Origin: Paracoccus maritimus
GTDB lineage: Bacteria > Pseudomonadota > Alphaproteobacteria > Rhodobacterales > Rhodobacteraceae
NCBI RefSeq assembly: GCF_025195095.1
Contig: NZ_JANAVZ010000006.1
Location: 186,001 to 250,000, forward strand
Length of the DNA: 64,000 nt
Direction: 5' to 3'
A program made the position numbers and the translations under genes. Below are positions 1-8,040 of the stretch, one piece after another. The notes beneath the pieces were generated by a model, which saw only the letters and a list, made by a program, of their open reading frames with translations, made no database searches and was not told the DNA's origin. Position 1 is the first letter of the stretch; every line of letters starts with the position of its first letter.

Positions 1-2
1 GA

Positions 3-1013
3 ACAGGTCGCGGAGCAGAGCTGGGCGTTCTGTTCCGGCGCGGCGAAGCACTGCAAAGGATGGCCGAAGCCGACCGGATCGCCTTCGACAAGACCGGCAC
101 GCTGACCCTTGGCCGCCCGACGCTGACACGCATCGTGACGGCCGGAATATCCGAAAATGACGCATTACGGTTGGCTGCGGCGGCCGAGGCGCGATCGGAA
201 CATCCGCTGGCGGCGGCGATCATGTCCGCGGCCACGGTCAGAGGGCTGGATCTTCCCGACGCACAGCTTGCGAAGACCACCGCAGGGCGCGGCCTGACCG
301 CGCGCGCCGATGGCCGCGACCTGCTGATCGGCAATCTCGATGCGCTGAGAGAGGCTGGCGTGCCCGCCGACCCGGCGCTTGTTGACGCGGCCGATCGCGC
401 CGCAGCCGATGGGGGCACGCCCGCACATCTGGCAATCGACGGTGTCCACCGGGCCTGCTTCCTGCTTGCCGACCCCGAACGTCCCGAGGCCGCGCAAACG
501 ATCGCGGAACTGGGCCACATGGGTCTGCGCTGCGCAATGCTGTCGGGCGACTTGCAGGCCACGGCTGATACGGTTGCGCGTCGTCTGGGCATGGTCGAGG
601 CGCAAGGCGGGCTGCGGCCCGATGACAAGCTTGAGGCGATCGAAAGGATGGGGCCACGAACGATCTTCGTCGGCGACGGAATCAATGACGCGCCCGCGCT
701 GGCCGCGGCGGGCACCGGCATCGCCATTGGCAGCGGGACCGACATCGCCATCGAATCGGCGGACGCGGTGCTGATGTCGGGCGATACCTCTGGTGTGGTT
801 CGCGCGATCCGGTTGGCCCGCGCGGTGATGCGCAATATCCGGCAGAACCTGTTCTGGGCTTTTGCCTACAATATCGCCTTGATCCCGGTCGCAATGGGGG
901 TTCTGGTGCCCTTCGGTGGCCCGGCATTGTCGCCGATGCTGGGCGCCGGGGCGATGGCGCTGTCATCGGTGTTCGTTGTCGGCAATGCCCTGAGACTGAG
1001 GAGAGCGACGTGA
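3..1013 (+). CDS. copA: Cu(+)-exporting P1B-type ATPase, C-terminal part (truncated by window edge)
   Basis: Inner-membrane ATPase that pumps monovalent copper out of the cytoplasm. The reading frame is open from base 3 through the first ATG at 60, so that ATG is internal and the gene starts before the window. The phosphorylation motif DKTGT begins near base 87, followed by the ATP-binding domain with an HPLA-type motif (SEHPLAAA), and the hinge motif GDGINDAP near 672. Two C-terminal membrane helices end the protein. The transmembrane CPx motif and N-terminal metal-binding domain lie outside the window, so copper rather than another soft metal is inferred from family likeness and from the PCu(A)C gene nearby. 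The stop overlaps the GTG start of the next gene (GTGA), so the two are probably co-translated. Confidence 0.9.
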   Translation, partial: TGRGAELGVLFRRGEALQRMAEADRIAFDKTGTLTLGRPTLTRIVTAGISENDALRLAAAAEARSEHPLAAAIMSAATVRGLDLPDAQLAKTTAGRGLTARADGRDLLIGNLDALREAGVPADPALVDAADRAAADGGTPAHLAIDGVHRACFLLADPERPEAAQTIAELGHMGLRCAMLSGDLQATADTVARRLGMVEAQGGLRPDDKLEAIERMGPRTIFVGDGINDAPALAAAGTGIAIGSGTDIAIESADAVLMSGDTSGVVRAIRLARAVMRNIRQNLFWAFAYNIALIPVAMGVLVPFGGPALSPMLGAGAMALSSVFVVGNALRLRRAT

Positions 1014-1654
1014 TCGGAAGACGACTATTCCTGACACTGGCGGCCCTGAGCGTTCTGGCCGTGCCTGCCCCCGCGCAAGAGGCGCCGCGCCTGTTGATCC
1101 TGGGCGACAGCCTGGCCGCAGGCGATGGGCTTGCACCCGATGACCAGCTTGTTCCGGTGCTGTCGCGCTGGCTGGACCGGCATGGCATCCAGGCCCGGAT
1201 CGACAATGCCAGCCTACCCGGCGACACGACTGCGGGCGGACTGGCCCGGCTTACCCCTGAACTGCTGGATCAGGCGGACGCGGTAATGGTCGAGCTTGGC
1301 GGGAACGACATCCTGCTGGAGATTCAGCCCGAGACGGCCGAGTCGAACCTGGATGCGATCCTGACCCGCGCGGGGGCGGACGGTCGTCCGGTCCTGCTGG
1401 TCGGCATCATGGCGCGCCCGACCGACCCGCCAGCCAAGCAGCGGGCCTGGGCGCAGTTGTGGCCGCGACTGGCCGAACGCCACGATGCGCTGCTGCTGGA
1501 AAACCTTTATGCGCCGCTGATCGTACTACCGCTCGAACGCCAGCCCGAGATGATCCAGTCCGATGGGATCCATCCCACGGCCAAGGCAGTAGATCTGATC
1601 GTCGAGGATCTTGGCCCCAAGGTCGCCCAGCTTCTGTCACGAATCACACGCTGA
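1010..1654 (+). CDS. Periplasmic SGNH/GDSL arylesterase (TesA-like)
   Basis: 214-residue secreted hydrolase of the TesA/arylesterase family (acyl-thioesterase I / lysophospholipase type). An N-terminal signal peptide (residues 1 to about 23, ending APAQ) precedes the SGNH blocks: GDSL with nucleophile Ser34, GDTTAGG at 71-77, GGND at 97-100, and the C-terminal DGIHP block with Asp185 and His188. All four family residues are present, so it should be active. The GTG start overlaps the copA stop. The pairing of an esterase with a copper ATPase has no obvious metabolic logic and may be simple co-transcription. Substrate cannot be told from sequence. Confidence 0.85.
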   Translation: MIGRRLFLTLAALSVLAVPAPAQEAPRLLILGDSLAAGDGLAPDDQLVPVLSRWLDRHGIQARIDNASLPGDTTAGGLARLTPELLDQADAVMVELGGNDILLEIQPETAESNLDAILTRAGADGRPVLLVGIMARPTDPPAKQRAWAQLWPRLAERHDALLLENLYAPLIVLPLERQPEMIQSDGIHPTAKAVDLIVEDLGPKVAQLLSRITR

Positions 1655-1656
1655 AA

Positions 1657-1685
1657 TTGCGCCGCGCCTTTCAGGCGCGGCGCAA
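1657..1685. terminator. Bidirectional hairpin terminator between convergent genes
   Basis: A perfect 12-bp inverted repeat (left arm 1657-1668, right arm 1674-1685) with loop TTTCA. It lies between the convergent SGNH esterase and PCu(A)C genes and can serve both. Confidence 0.8.
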
Positions 1686-1693
1686 CGCCAAGA

Positions 1694-2173
1694 TCAATGG
1701 TCGGCTTTTTCCATGTCGCCCATCTTATGCATTGCCTTGCCGTGCTCGGGCGTGCGCTGGTTGTCCACCGGCACCTCGACCTGTTCGGTTCCGCAATCGC
1801 CGAAATCCAGCGTCAGCGGAATCGTCTGGCCATCCTCAAGCGGCGATTTCAGGCCAAGGAACATGACGTGATCGCCGCCGCGCGCCAGTTCGTGCGTGCC
1901 ATTGGCAGGGATCGGAAATCCCTCGTCGACCTCGGTCATCTTCATCACGCCGTCAACTTCTCGGTGCGTATGCAGTTCGACCCGCTCGGCCACGTCCGAG
2001 GACGCCCCGGAAAGGCGGCAATCGCGATCCGCGTGGTTGCTGAGAACCATGAACGCTGCACCGGTGACGGGATTTGCGCTGCGGGCATATGCGTCCTGCA
2101 CTTCGACCCCGTCATGGGCGGCTGCGGCAAAGGGAATCAGCGCCGCGACCGCGGCAAGATATATGGACTTCAT
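1694..2173 (-). CDS. Periplasmic copper chaperone PCu(A)C (DUF461)
   Basis: 159-residue exported protein that binds Cu(I) in the periplasm and delivers it to respiratory oxidases, chiefly the CuA site of cytochrome oxidase, or serves copper tolerance. A signal peptide ends at about residue 19 (AAAAH). The family's His/Met ligand pattern is visible: His68/His70, Met77/Met79, then His102-x-Met104. The C-terminal tail carries extra His/Met residues (EHGKAMHKMGDMEKADH), which may form a second metal site. The ATG at 2173 has AGGAAG upstream. It probably forms an operon with the two genes upstream on the same strand (small Cys protein, CutA), making this a metal-handling locus next to copA. Confidence 0.88.
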   Translation of the reverse strand: MKSIYLAAVAALIPFAAAAHDGVEVQDAYARSANPVTGAAFMVLSNHADRDCRLSGASSDVAERVELHTHREVDGVMKMTEVDEGFPIPANGTHELARGGDHVMFLGLKSPLEDGQTIPLTLDFGDCGTEQVEVPVDNQRTPEHGKAMHKMGDMEKADH

Positions 2174-2222
2174 GTTGATCTTCCTGAATTTCGTGTTGTC
2201 AGACTGTAATGATGAATGACAA

Positions 2223-2552
2223 TCACACTGGAGGATCGCGCGCGGCGGCGGGCGGCGCCTGACGCGCGGGCATAGTGGTCGCGGGCTGAAACGCCTGAAC
2301 GAGCCTCGCCCGTGGCGACGGCGCCGGGGGCGGGTCCGGCGACACCGCCGCGGCCATCATCGCCAGCGCCATGTCAGGGCACACATGTGCCCGTCCGTCA
2401 GGCCGGCCATCCGCGCCGACGCTGATGACGATCCCTTCGCCGGTGCACAGGATCATCTGTCCACCGATCTTAACCGTGCCGCGCGCCGCACCCAGCCCGA
2501 TGCCGGTCAACATGAGGCCAAGGATCAGGCAAATTCTCAACGCCGGGTTCAT
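2223..2552 (-). CDS. Small exported protein with two conserved-looking cysteines (DUF2946-like)
   Basis: 109 residues when started at the ATG at 2552; a longer frame exists but would run into the end of cutA. A hydrophobic N-terminal segment (residues 5-23) looks like a signal peptide or anchor. Two Cys-containing patches follow (ILCTGEG and HVCPDM), then a Pro/Ala-rich tail. The pattern resembles DUF2946-type proteins often found beside copper genes, but I make that link from general likeness only. It lies 19 bases after cutA and 49 bases before the PCu(A)C gene, so a role in metal handling is inferred from context. Confidence 0.6.
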   Translation of the reverse strand: MNPALRICLILGLMLTGIGLGAARGTVKIGGQMILCTGEGIVISVGADGRPDGRAHVCPDMALAMMAAAVSPDPPPAPSPRARLVQAFQPATTMPARQAPPAAARDPPV

Positions 2553-2571
2553 GCGTGACAGAATGGCGCAG

Positions 2572-2877
2572 TCACCGTGTTTCTTCCAGAAGCCATTCTG
2601 TCGCATCCGGTGTGGTCGCAACAAGGTGCCAGGTGATCACCGGCAGGTCATAGGGATGCATGTCCCGGATCAGCGTGATCAGCGCGTCGCGCCGCCCCTC
2701 ATGGGTCTTGAAGATCAACCGTATCTCTGTTTCGTCCTCGATCGCACCCTGCCAGTGGAACAGGCTAACGATCTCTGGCTGGATCTGCGCGCAAGCCGCC
2801 AGCCGCCTTTGCAGCGCCGCGCGGGCGATGTCTTTCGCCACCGCGGAGTCGGGACAGGTCGTTTCAAGATGCAGCAT
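2572..2877 (-). CDS. cutA: Divalent-cation tolerance protein CutA
   Basis: 101-residue CutA1-family cytoplasmic protein, a trimeric ferredoxin-like fold linked to copper/divalent metal tolerance though its biochemical role is unsettled. The usual start region (LHLETTCPDSAVAKDIA), the central RRLAACAQI strand and the C-terminal HPYDLPVI and W-L patches are all present. I choose the ATG at 2877, preceded by an AAGGGGGTGAACGA Shine-Dalgarno region; an upstream in-frame ATG would add 35 residues absent from the family. It is the first gene of a likely three-gene metal operon. Confidence 0.9.
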   Translation of the reverse strand: MLHLETTCPDSAVAKDIARAALQRRLAACAQIQPEIVSLFHWQGAIEDETEIRLIFKTHEGRRDALITLIRDMHPYDLPVITWHLVATTPDATEWLLEETR

Positions 2878-2949
2878 TCGTTCACCCCCTTGATGCCATC
2901 CATAAAGGCCAGAACAGAAGGACGACAAGAGGTCAGGACATACGCGAAA

Positions 2950-2967
2950 GCCCCGCCGAAGCGGGGC
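2950..2967 (-). terminator. Terminator of rpmB
   Basis: A perfect 7-bp GC stem with a 4-base CGAA loop 26 bases beyond the rpmB stop, followed on the minus strand by a short weak T-containing run. It separates rpmB from cutA. Confidence 0.65.
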
Positions 2968-2992
2968 AGACCTAGGCGTCAATTCGCAAGGA

Positions 2993-3292
2993 TCAGGCCT
3001 GAAGTTCGGCCGGGCCTTCTTTCTTGGCGATCTCGCGCTTGATCTTCAGCGCGCGGGCCGACAGATCGGTGTCTTTCGACTTGGCCAGAAACTCGTCCAG
3101 GCCGCCACGGTGATCGACCGAGCGTAGCGCGGAAGCCGAGATGCGCAACGAATAGCTGCGACCCATCTTTTCCGAGGTCAGCGTCACGTCATTCAGGTTC
3201 GGCAGGAACCGGCGACGGGTCCTGTTGTTGGCGTGGCTGACATTGTTACCGGTCATCGGGCCTTTGCCGGTCAGTTCGCAGACGCGCGACAT
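2993..3292 (-). CDS. rpmB: 50S ribosomal protein L28
   Basis: 99-residue large-subunit ribosomal protein. The N-terminal signature [20 protein letters not shown] is complete and is followed by the basic [11 protein letters not shown] stretch. The ATG at 3292 matches the family N-terminus; an upstream in-frame codon at 3349 would add a non-homologous extension. It appears to be a single-gene unit with its own hairpin downstream. Confidence 0.97.
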   Translation of the reverse strand: MSRVCELTGKGPMTGNNVSHANNRTRRRFLPNLNDVTLTSEKMGRSYSLRISASALRSVDHRGGLDEFLAKSKDTDLSARALKIKREIAKKEGPAELQA

Positions 3293-3356
3293 GGTGTTTA
3301 TCCTTCGTCTCAACTTGGCGGGCGTCCCCTGCAGACGGGTCCGACCCAATGTGAAA

Positions 3357-3377
3357 GGGCGCCGCGTCGCAGCGCCC
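3357..3377 (-). terminator. Candidate terminator downstream of ada
   Basis: A 6-bp GGGCGC/GCGCCC stem about 100 bases after the ada stop. Read on the minus strand it is flanked by short T runs on both sides (TTTTC before, TTTCAC after). It lies just upstream of rpmB. Confidence 0.45.
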
Positions 3378-3477
3378 GAAAATCCGTTCGCGGGTGATTA
3401 CAGCGCGCGACGATCCGCGTCAACCGGGAATTGCCGCAAATCAGGGGGTCGGAGGCCCTCCAGACGCCTGCCACAGG

Positions 3478-4542
3478 TCAGGCATAGCGACGTTCGGCCT
3501 CGATCAGTTTCTCCTTGCGCCACAATCCACCAGCATACCCCGTCATGCTGCCATCCGCGCCGATGACGCGATGACACGGCACGACCAGCGCGATTCGGTT
3601 CGTCGCATTGGCGCGTGCCACGGCGCGTGTCGCGGACGGCTGTGCGATCTGCTCTGCAAGTTGGCCATAGCTTCGGGTCTGACCGGCCGGAATATCCTGC
3701 AGGGCGCGCCACACCTGACGCTGAAACTCCGTCCCGTGCAAATGAACGGGGATCGAGAAACGCGAAAGATCGCCTGAGAAATAGGCGCGAAGCTGACCCT
3801 CGACCTGGTCTATCACCGCGCTGCGCCCCAGACCCACGCGCCCGCCAACAAGGCCAGACAGCTTTCGCAGCCCTTCCGGCAACGCCTTGCGGTCGATGAA
3901 CTCCAACAGATGCAGCGCCTCATCGTCTGCGATCGCGATCATGCCGCCAAGTGGCGTGTCGATCCAGTCGGCACGAAGATCGCCGCCGCCCCGCATTCGA
4001 TGCGGCGGGTGGCCGAACAGTCGGGCGAACGCGGTCCGAAACCCGCTGGCCGAATCAAACCCCGCGTCAAGCTGTGCCTCGATCATCGCCGCCCCCTTTG
4101 TCAGTGTCCGCATTCCGTGCCGCAGCCGCGCCGCCCGCGCCATCTGCAGAAAGCTTTGTCCGAAATGCCTTTGAAACGCCCGTCGCACCGTAGACGGATC
4201 CAGCCCGATGCCGATCAGATCGGCCTCGGACCAGCGGCGGCCGGGATCATCCTTCAGATCCGCCATCAGTCGCATGACAAGCGCCTCTCCCTCCGCGGTC
4301 GCCCCGATAGGACGGCAGCGCAGGCAGGGGCGAAATCCCGCCGCGCGCGCCTGTGTCGCGTCTGCGAACCAGCGACAGTTCTCGGGGCGGGGCTTGCGCG
4401 CCGGGCAGGTCAGGCGGCAAAAAATGCCGGTTGTCGTCACGCCGACAAGCGCGCGTCCCTCATAGGCCGGATCACGCGCAAGCAGCGCGTCGTAAAGCGT
4501 ATCGGGCGGCGGCAAATCAAGCATGGCGGAATCCTTGTTCAT
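3478..4542 (-). CDS. ada: Bifunctional Ada: transcriptional activator and O6-methylguanine-DNA methyltransferase
   Basis: 354 residues, the same length as E. coli Ada. The N-terminal zinc domain has Cys42, Cys46, Cys73 and Cys76 with exactly the E. coli spacing (4, 27, 3); Cys42 corresponds to the phosphotriester methyl acceptor that switches Ada into an activator. An AraC-type helix-turn-helix follows at about residues 100-185. The C-terminal suicide methyltransferase carries PCHRVIG with acceptor Cys323. I start at the ATG at 4542, preceded by AAAAGGG; the frame stays open upstream but there overlaps the intergenic region and meaB. It lies 49 bases after meaB on the same strand and may be read from upstream or from its own Ada-box promoter, which I could not identify. 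Confidence 0.94.
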   Translation of the reverse strand: MNKDSAMLDLPPPDTLYDALLARDPAYEGRALVGVTTTGIFCRLTCPARKPRPENCRWFADATQARAAGFRPCLRCRPIGATAEGEALVMRLMADLKDDPGRRWSEADLIGIGLDPSTVRRAFQRHFGQSFLQMARAARLRHGMRTLTKGAAMIEAQLDAGFDSASGFRTAFARLFGHPPHRMRGGGDLRADWIDTPLGGMIAIADDEALHLLEFIDRKALPEGLRKLSGLVGGRVGLGRSAVIDQVEGQLRAYFSGDLSRFSIPVHLHGTEFQRQVWRALQDIPAGQTRSYGQLAEQIAQPSATRAVARANATNRIALVVPCHRVIGADGSMTGYAGGLWRKEKLIEAERRYA

Positions 4543-4591
4543 GCCCTTTTCTAGCCGATTCGCTGCCAGGATGGGGCGCGAAATCGGGCGT

Positions 4592-5563
4592 CTAATCCAC
4601 CCGACGCGACAAGTCTTCCAGCATTCGCGATGCCGCCTCGCCCGGTGCCATCTCGCCCGCTGCCACTGCGTCGCCCAGCCTGCCAAGCCGTGCCTTCGCA
4701 TCAGCCTCGTCCAGCCGTGCCAGCAATCCGGCGCGCAGTTCGGCCATGAACCAGTGACGCGCCTGCGCGGCGCGGTTGCCGTCGAAATGCCCATGTTCGC
4801 GCCGCCAATCGGTCAGCGTCGTCATGTCGTCCCACGCGCTTTCCAGACCGTGTCCGGTCGCAGCCGACACCGCCACGGCCTTGGGAAACCCGTCCGGATC
4901 CTGAGGTCGCTTGCGCAGCAGGCGCAGGGCCCCGGCATAATCGGCCACGGTGCGGCGCGCGGTCGGCAACAGGACGCCATCGGCCTTGTTCACAAGGATC
5001 AGGTCGGCCATTTCCATGATGCCGCGCTTGACGCCCTGCAATTCGTCGCCCCCGGCTGGTGCCAGCAGCAACACGAACAGATCCGACATCTCGGCGACCA
5101 GCGTTTCGGACTGCCCGACCCCGACGGTCTCGATCAGCACCACGTCGAACCCTGCCGCCTCGCACAGCCGGATCGCCTCGCGCGTGCGCCGCGCGACGCC
5201 GCCAAGCTGGGCGTTGGACGGGGTCGGCCGGATGAAGGCGGCAGGATTGCGCGACAACGTCTCCATCCGGGTCTTGTCACCCAGGATCGAACCGCCCGAG
5301 CGGGTCGAGGACGGATCGACAGCCAGCACCGCGACCCGCAGGCCGCGTTCGGTCAACATGGTTCCGAACGCCTCGATAAAGGTCGACTTGCCGACGCCAG
5401 GCGTACCCGACAGCCCGATCCGCAACGCCTGACGATCAGGCAGCGCGGACAACAAGGCGATGGCCCGTTCGCGATGATCGGGTCGCGTCGATTCGATCAG
5501 GGTGATCGCGCGGGACAACGCGCGCCGGTCACCCCTGATCAGCGGTTCAAGCAATTCGTCCAT
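4592..5563 (-). CDS. meaB: MeaB/ArgK-family G3E GTPase, methylmalonyl-CoA mutase chaperone
   Basis: 323-residue P-loop GTPase that protects and reloads the adenosylcobalamin enzyme methylmalonyl-CoA mutase (or a related acyl-CoA mutase). The Walker A motif GLSGTPGVGKST (about residues 49-60), the switch region with the ETVGVGQSE signature, and the base-recognition NKAD motif are all present. The ATG at 5563 is chosen because it matches the family N-terminus (MDELL) and has GGGGAC upstream. No mutase gene lies in the window. It sits 75 bases after soxD on the same strand with no visible terminator, so read-through from the sox transcript is possible though functionally unrelated. Confidence 0.88.
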   Translation of the reverse strand: MDELLEPLIRGDRRALSRAITLIESTRPDHRERAIALLSALPDRQALRIGLSGTPGVGKSTFIEAFGTMLTERGLRVAVLAVDPSSTRSGGSILGDKTRMETLSRNPAAFIRPTPSNAQLGGVARRTREAIRLCEAAGFDVVLIETVGVGQSETLVAEMSDLFVLLLAPAGGDELQGVKRGIMEMADLILVNKADGVLLPTARRTVADYAGALRLLRKRPQDPDGFPKAVAVSAATGHGLESAWDDMTTLTDWRREHGHFDGNRAAQARHWFMAELRAGLLARLDEADAKARLGRLGDAVAAGEMAPGEAASRMLEDLSRRVD

Positions 5564-5638
5564 GCGTCCCCAACGGAAACGAAGACCGGATGTCTCCGTA
5601 TCATCGTGGATATTTGCATGGCGGCGAAATGCCAAGCC

Positions 5639-6769
5639 TTACGGATGTGCACGCAGATAGGCGATCACGGCGTCGATGTCCTCGGTCTTCTTCAGCCCCG
5701 CGAACGCCATCTTGTTCTTGGGAAGAAAGCCCTTGGGGTCGGCCAGATAGCCATGCAGCGTCTCGTCGTCCCAGACCATGCCGCCCTCAGCCGCTTCCTG
5801 CATGGCCGCCGAATACTTGTAGTCATCGACGGCGCCCACCTGACGATCGACGACGCCGTTCAGCATCGGGCCGACGCGGTTCTTCGCGCCTTCGCCGACC
5901 TGGTGGCAGGCCTTGCATTTCTTGAACACGTTTTCGCCCGCCGCGACCAGTTCCGGGTCGGGTTCGGTCGCCGCCGCCTGTTCGTCGCCTTCGCCTGCCG
6001 CAGCGTCGGCGGTTTCGCCCCCGGCAGCAGCTTCGGTCGCCTGCTCGGCAGAGGCGTCCTCGACCGGGGCGTTATCCGCCGGCGGATCTTCCGAGTTCTC
6101 CTGGACCGATTCTTCGCCGCCATCGCCGTCATCCGGATCGTTGGGCGTCACATCCAGAACCGAGGCATGCATGGTGATCTCGACGCTGTCCTTGCAGTTT
6201 TCCATGCAGGGTTCGCCGCTGAATTCGGGGTATTCCGTTTCTTCGCGGTCATCGACGATGAAGCCATCCGCGTTGGGCATCGCGACATCCAGGAAATTGT
6301 CCCGGGACAGCACGAAGTCATCCTCGACCAGATAGTTCGAATAAAGGATATAGGCGGTGATCGCATAGGTGTCGTCGGGGGTCAGGATCTGCGCCTGCCC
6401 GAAGGGCATCGAGCGGTGGACATAATCCCAGACGGTCGAAAGATGCGGCCAGTAGCTGCCCACCGTCTTAACCGGATCCTTTCGATCCAGCGTGTCCTCG
6501 CCGCCTGCCAGCTTGGGCCAGTTTCCCAGCCCCTCGGCAAAGTCGCCATGGCACGCGGCGCAATGTTCAAGGTATTTTTCCTCGCCGGTCATGACATCGC
6601 CCGACCCTTCGGGCAAACCGCGCCCGTCGGGCATGATCTTGACATCCCATGCGGCGATTTCTTCGGGCAGGGCCTCGCGGCCAAGTCCAAGCCGACCTGC
6701 ATCATCCTGTGCCAGCGCCGGACCGGACGTTATCACGCCAAGCGCCACGGCCTTAAGAAACTTCGACAT
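5639..6769 (-). CDS. soxD: SoxD, diheme cytochrome c subunit of sulfane dehydrogenase SoxCD
   Basis: 376-residue periplasmic electron-accepting subunit of SoxCD, which removes six electrons from the sulfane sulfur bound to SoxY. A Sec signal peptide ends at about residue 20. The first heme site is CAACH (70-74) and the second is CKACH (285-289). Between them an Ala/Glu/Asp-rich low-complexity linker (about 211-272) separates the two cytochrome domains. A PCMENCKD motif near 188 adds two further cysteines. The start at 6769 overlaps the soxC end by 17 bases, indicating translational coupling. As in other Paracoccus-type systems it ends the soxBCD segment; soxE-H do not follow. Confidence 0.93.
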   Translation of the reverse strand: MSKFLKAVALGVITSGPALAQDDAGRLGLGREALPEEIAAWDVKIMPDGRGLPEGSGDVMTGEEKYLEHCAACHGDFAEGLGNWPKLAGGEDTLDRKDPVKTVGSYWPHLSTVWDYVHRSMPFGQAQILTPDDTYAITAYILYSNYLVEDDFVLSRDNFLDVAMPNADGFIVDDREETEYPEFSGEPCMENCKDSVEITMHASVLDVTPNDPDDGDGGEESVQENSEDPPADNAPVEDASAEQATEAAAGGETADAAAGEGDEQAAATEPDPELVAAGENVFKKCKACHQVGEGAKNRVGPMLNGVVDRQVGAVDDYKYSAAMQEAAEGGMVWDDETLHGYLADPKGFLPKNKMAFAGLKKTEDIDAVIAYLRAHP

Positions 6770-8024
6770 TTTCCGCGCTCCCGTCTTGCTTGATCCACCA
6801 GGTCTGAATGGCATTGTTGTGATAGACCGAGTTCTCGCCGCGGATCGCTCGCAGCGCCGACTTGGTCGGCTGCACATAGCCTGTGTCGTCCATCGCGCGC
6901 GACTGCAGCAGCATCTCTTCGCCCTGCCAGTCGTGATCCAGCCAGAACCGCGTCATCTGCATCGGCTGCCCCGGCGCGGCCAGCCGGGCCGTCTTCCAGG
7001 TCTTGCCGCCATCGACCGACACATCGACGCGCGTGATCGCACCCCTGCCCGACCAGGCCAGCCCGGTGATCACCAGCGGCCCGTTGCCATGCCGGATCGG
7101 CACCTGCGGGCTGGGTGCGGTGACGACCGACTTCGCATCCATCACCCAGGTCCACTTGCGGCTGGTTCCATCGGCCAGAGTGTCAGTGTATTTGCTGGTC
7201 TCTTCGCGGCTTTCCACCGGCCCGTCCGTCACCTCGATGCGACGCAGCCACTTGACCCACAGGTTGCCTTCCCAGCCGGGCACGACCAGCCGCGCAGGAT
7301 AGCCATGTTCCTTGCGAAGCGCCTCGCCGTTCGCCTTGAAGGCCACCATGCAATCGTCCAGCGCCTTCTCGATCGGGATCGAACGGCCGTTCGAGCTGGC
7401 ATCGGCCCCCTCGACATAGATCCATTTCCCTTCGGGCTTGACGCCGGCCTCATCCAACAGAGTCTTCAGTGGGATGCCGACATATTCCATGTTGTGGATC
7501 ATGCCGTGAGTGAACTGCGAACCGTTCAACTGCGCGCCAGCCCATTCCATGCCGGTATTGGCCGCACATTCGCAGAAATAGACACCCGAGTGCCGCGGGA
7601 AACGCTCCAGATCCTCATAGGTGAAGACCAGCGGGCGATCGACAAGCCCGTTGACCATCAGCCGGTAATCGGGCTTGGCCAGTTCAATTGCCCCGGAATG
7701 GTGACGCTCGAACGCGCAGCCGGCCGGGGTGATCGTGCCGTCCAGCGCGTGGATCGGCGTGAAATTGATCGAGCTGATCGGATCGGCGGTCAGCCATGGC
7801 ACGTTGCGGCGCACCACATCGGATTCGAAGCGGATCGGCAGGCCATAAGGCGTCTCATCGACGCCCTCGCCGGTATAGCGGGCCCAGTCCTGAACTTCGG
7901 TGATCAGCGGATCGGGTCCGCCTTGCGCGCGGGCAGACAGGGCGGCGGCAGGCAATGCGACACCAGCCGCCAGCCCCGCCCGCAGAATGCCGCGGCGGCT
8001 GGTCGTGACAGATTTTCCGGCCAT
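6753..8024 (-). CDS. soxC: SoxC, molybdopterin subunit of sulfane dehydrogenase SoxCD
   Basis: 423-residue member of the sulfite oxidase family. A twin-arginine signal (TTSRRGILRAG, residues 7-17) fits export of a folded molybdenum-cofactor protein. The Moco-binding region has the CAAN motif with Cys153 at the position of the conserved molybdenum-ligating cysteine. A C-terminal Mo-co dimerisation domain follows (about residue 290 onward). SoxCD oxidises the SoxY-bound sulfane so that thiosulfate goes fully to sulfate without sulfur globules. The ATG at 8024 lies only 16 bases after soxB and has an AAGGAC site. Confidence 0.94.
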   Translation of the reverse strand: MAGKSVTTSRRGILRAGLAAGVALPAAALSARAQGGPDPLITEVQDWARYTGEGVDETPYGLPIRFESDVVRRNVPWLTADPISSINFTPIHALDGTITPAGCAFERHHSGAIELAKPDYRLMVNGLVDRPLVFTYEDLERFPRHSGVYFCECAANTGMEWAGAQLNGSQFTHGMIHNMEYVGIPLKTLLDEAGVKPEGKWIYVEGADASSNGRSIPIEKALDDCMVAFKANGEALRKEHGYPARLVVPGWEGNLWVKWLRRIEVTDGPVESREETSKYTDTLADGTSRKWTWVMDAKSVVTAPSPQVPIRHGNGPLVITGLAWSGRGAITRVDVSVDGGKTWKTARLAAPGQPMQMTRFWLDHDWQGEEMLLQSRAMDDTGYVQPTKSALRAIRGENSVYHNNAIQTWWIKQDGSAENVEVS

Positions 8025-8040
8025 GTGAGTGGGTCCTTCC

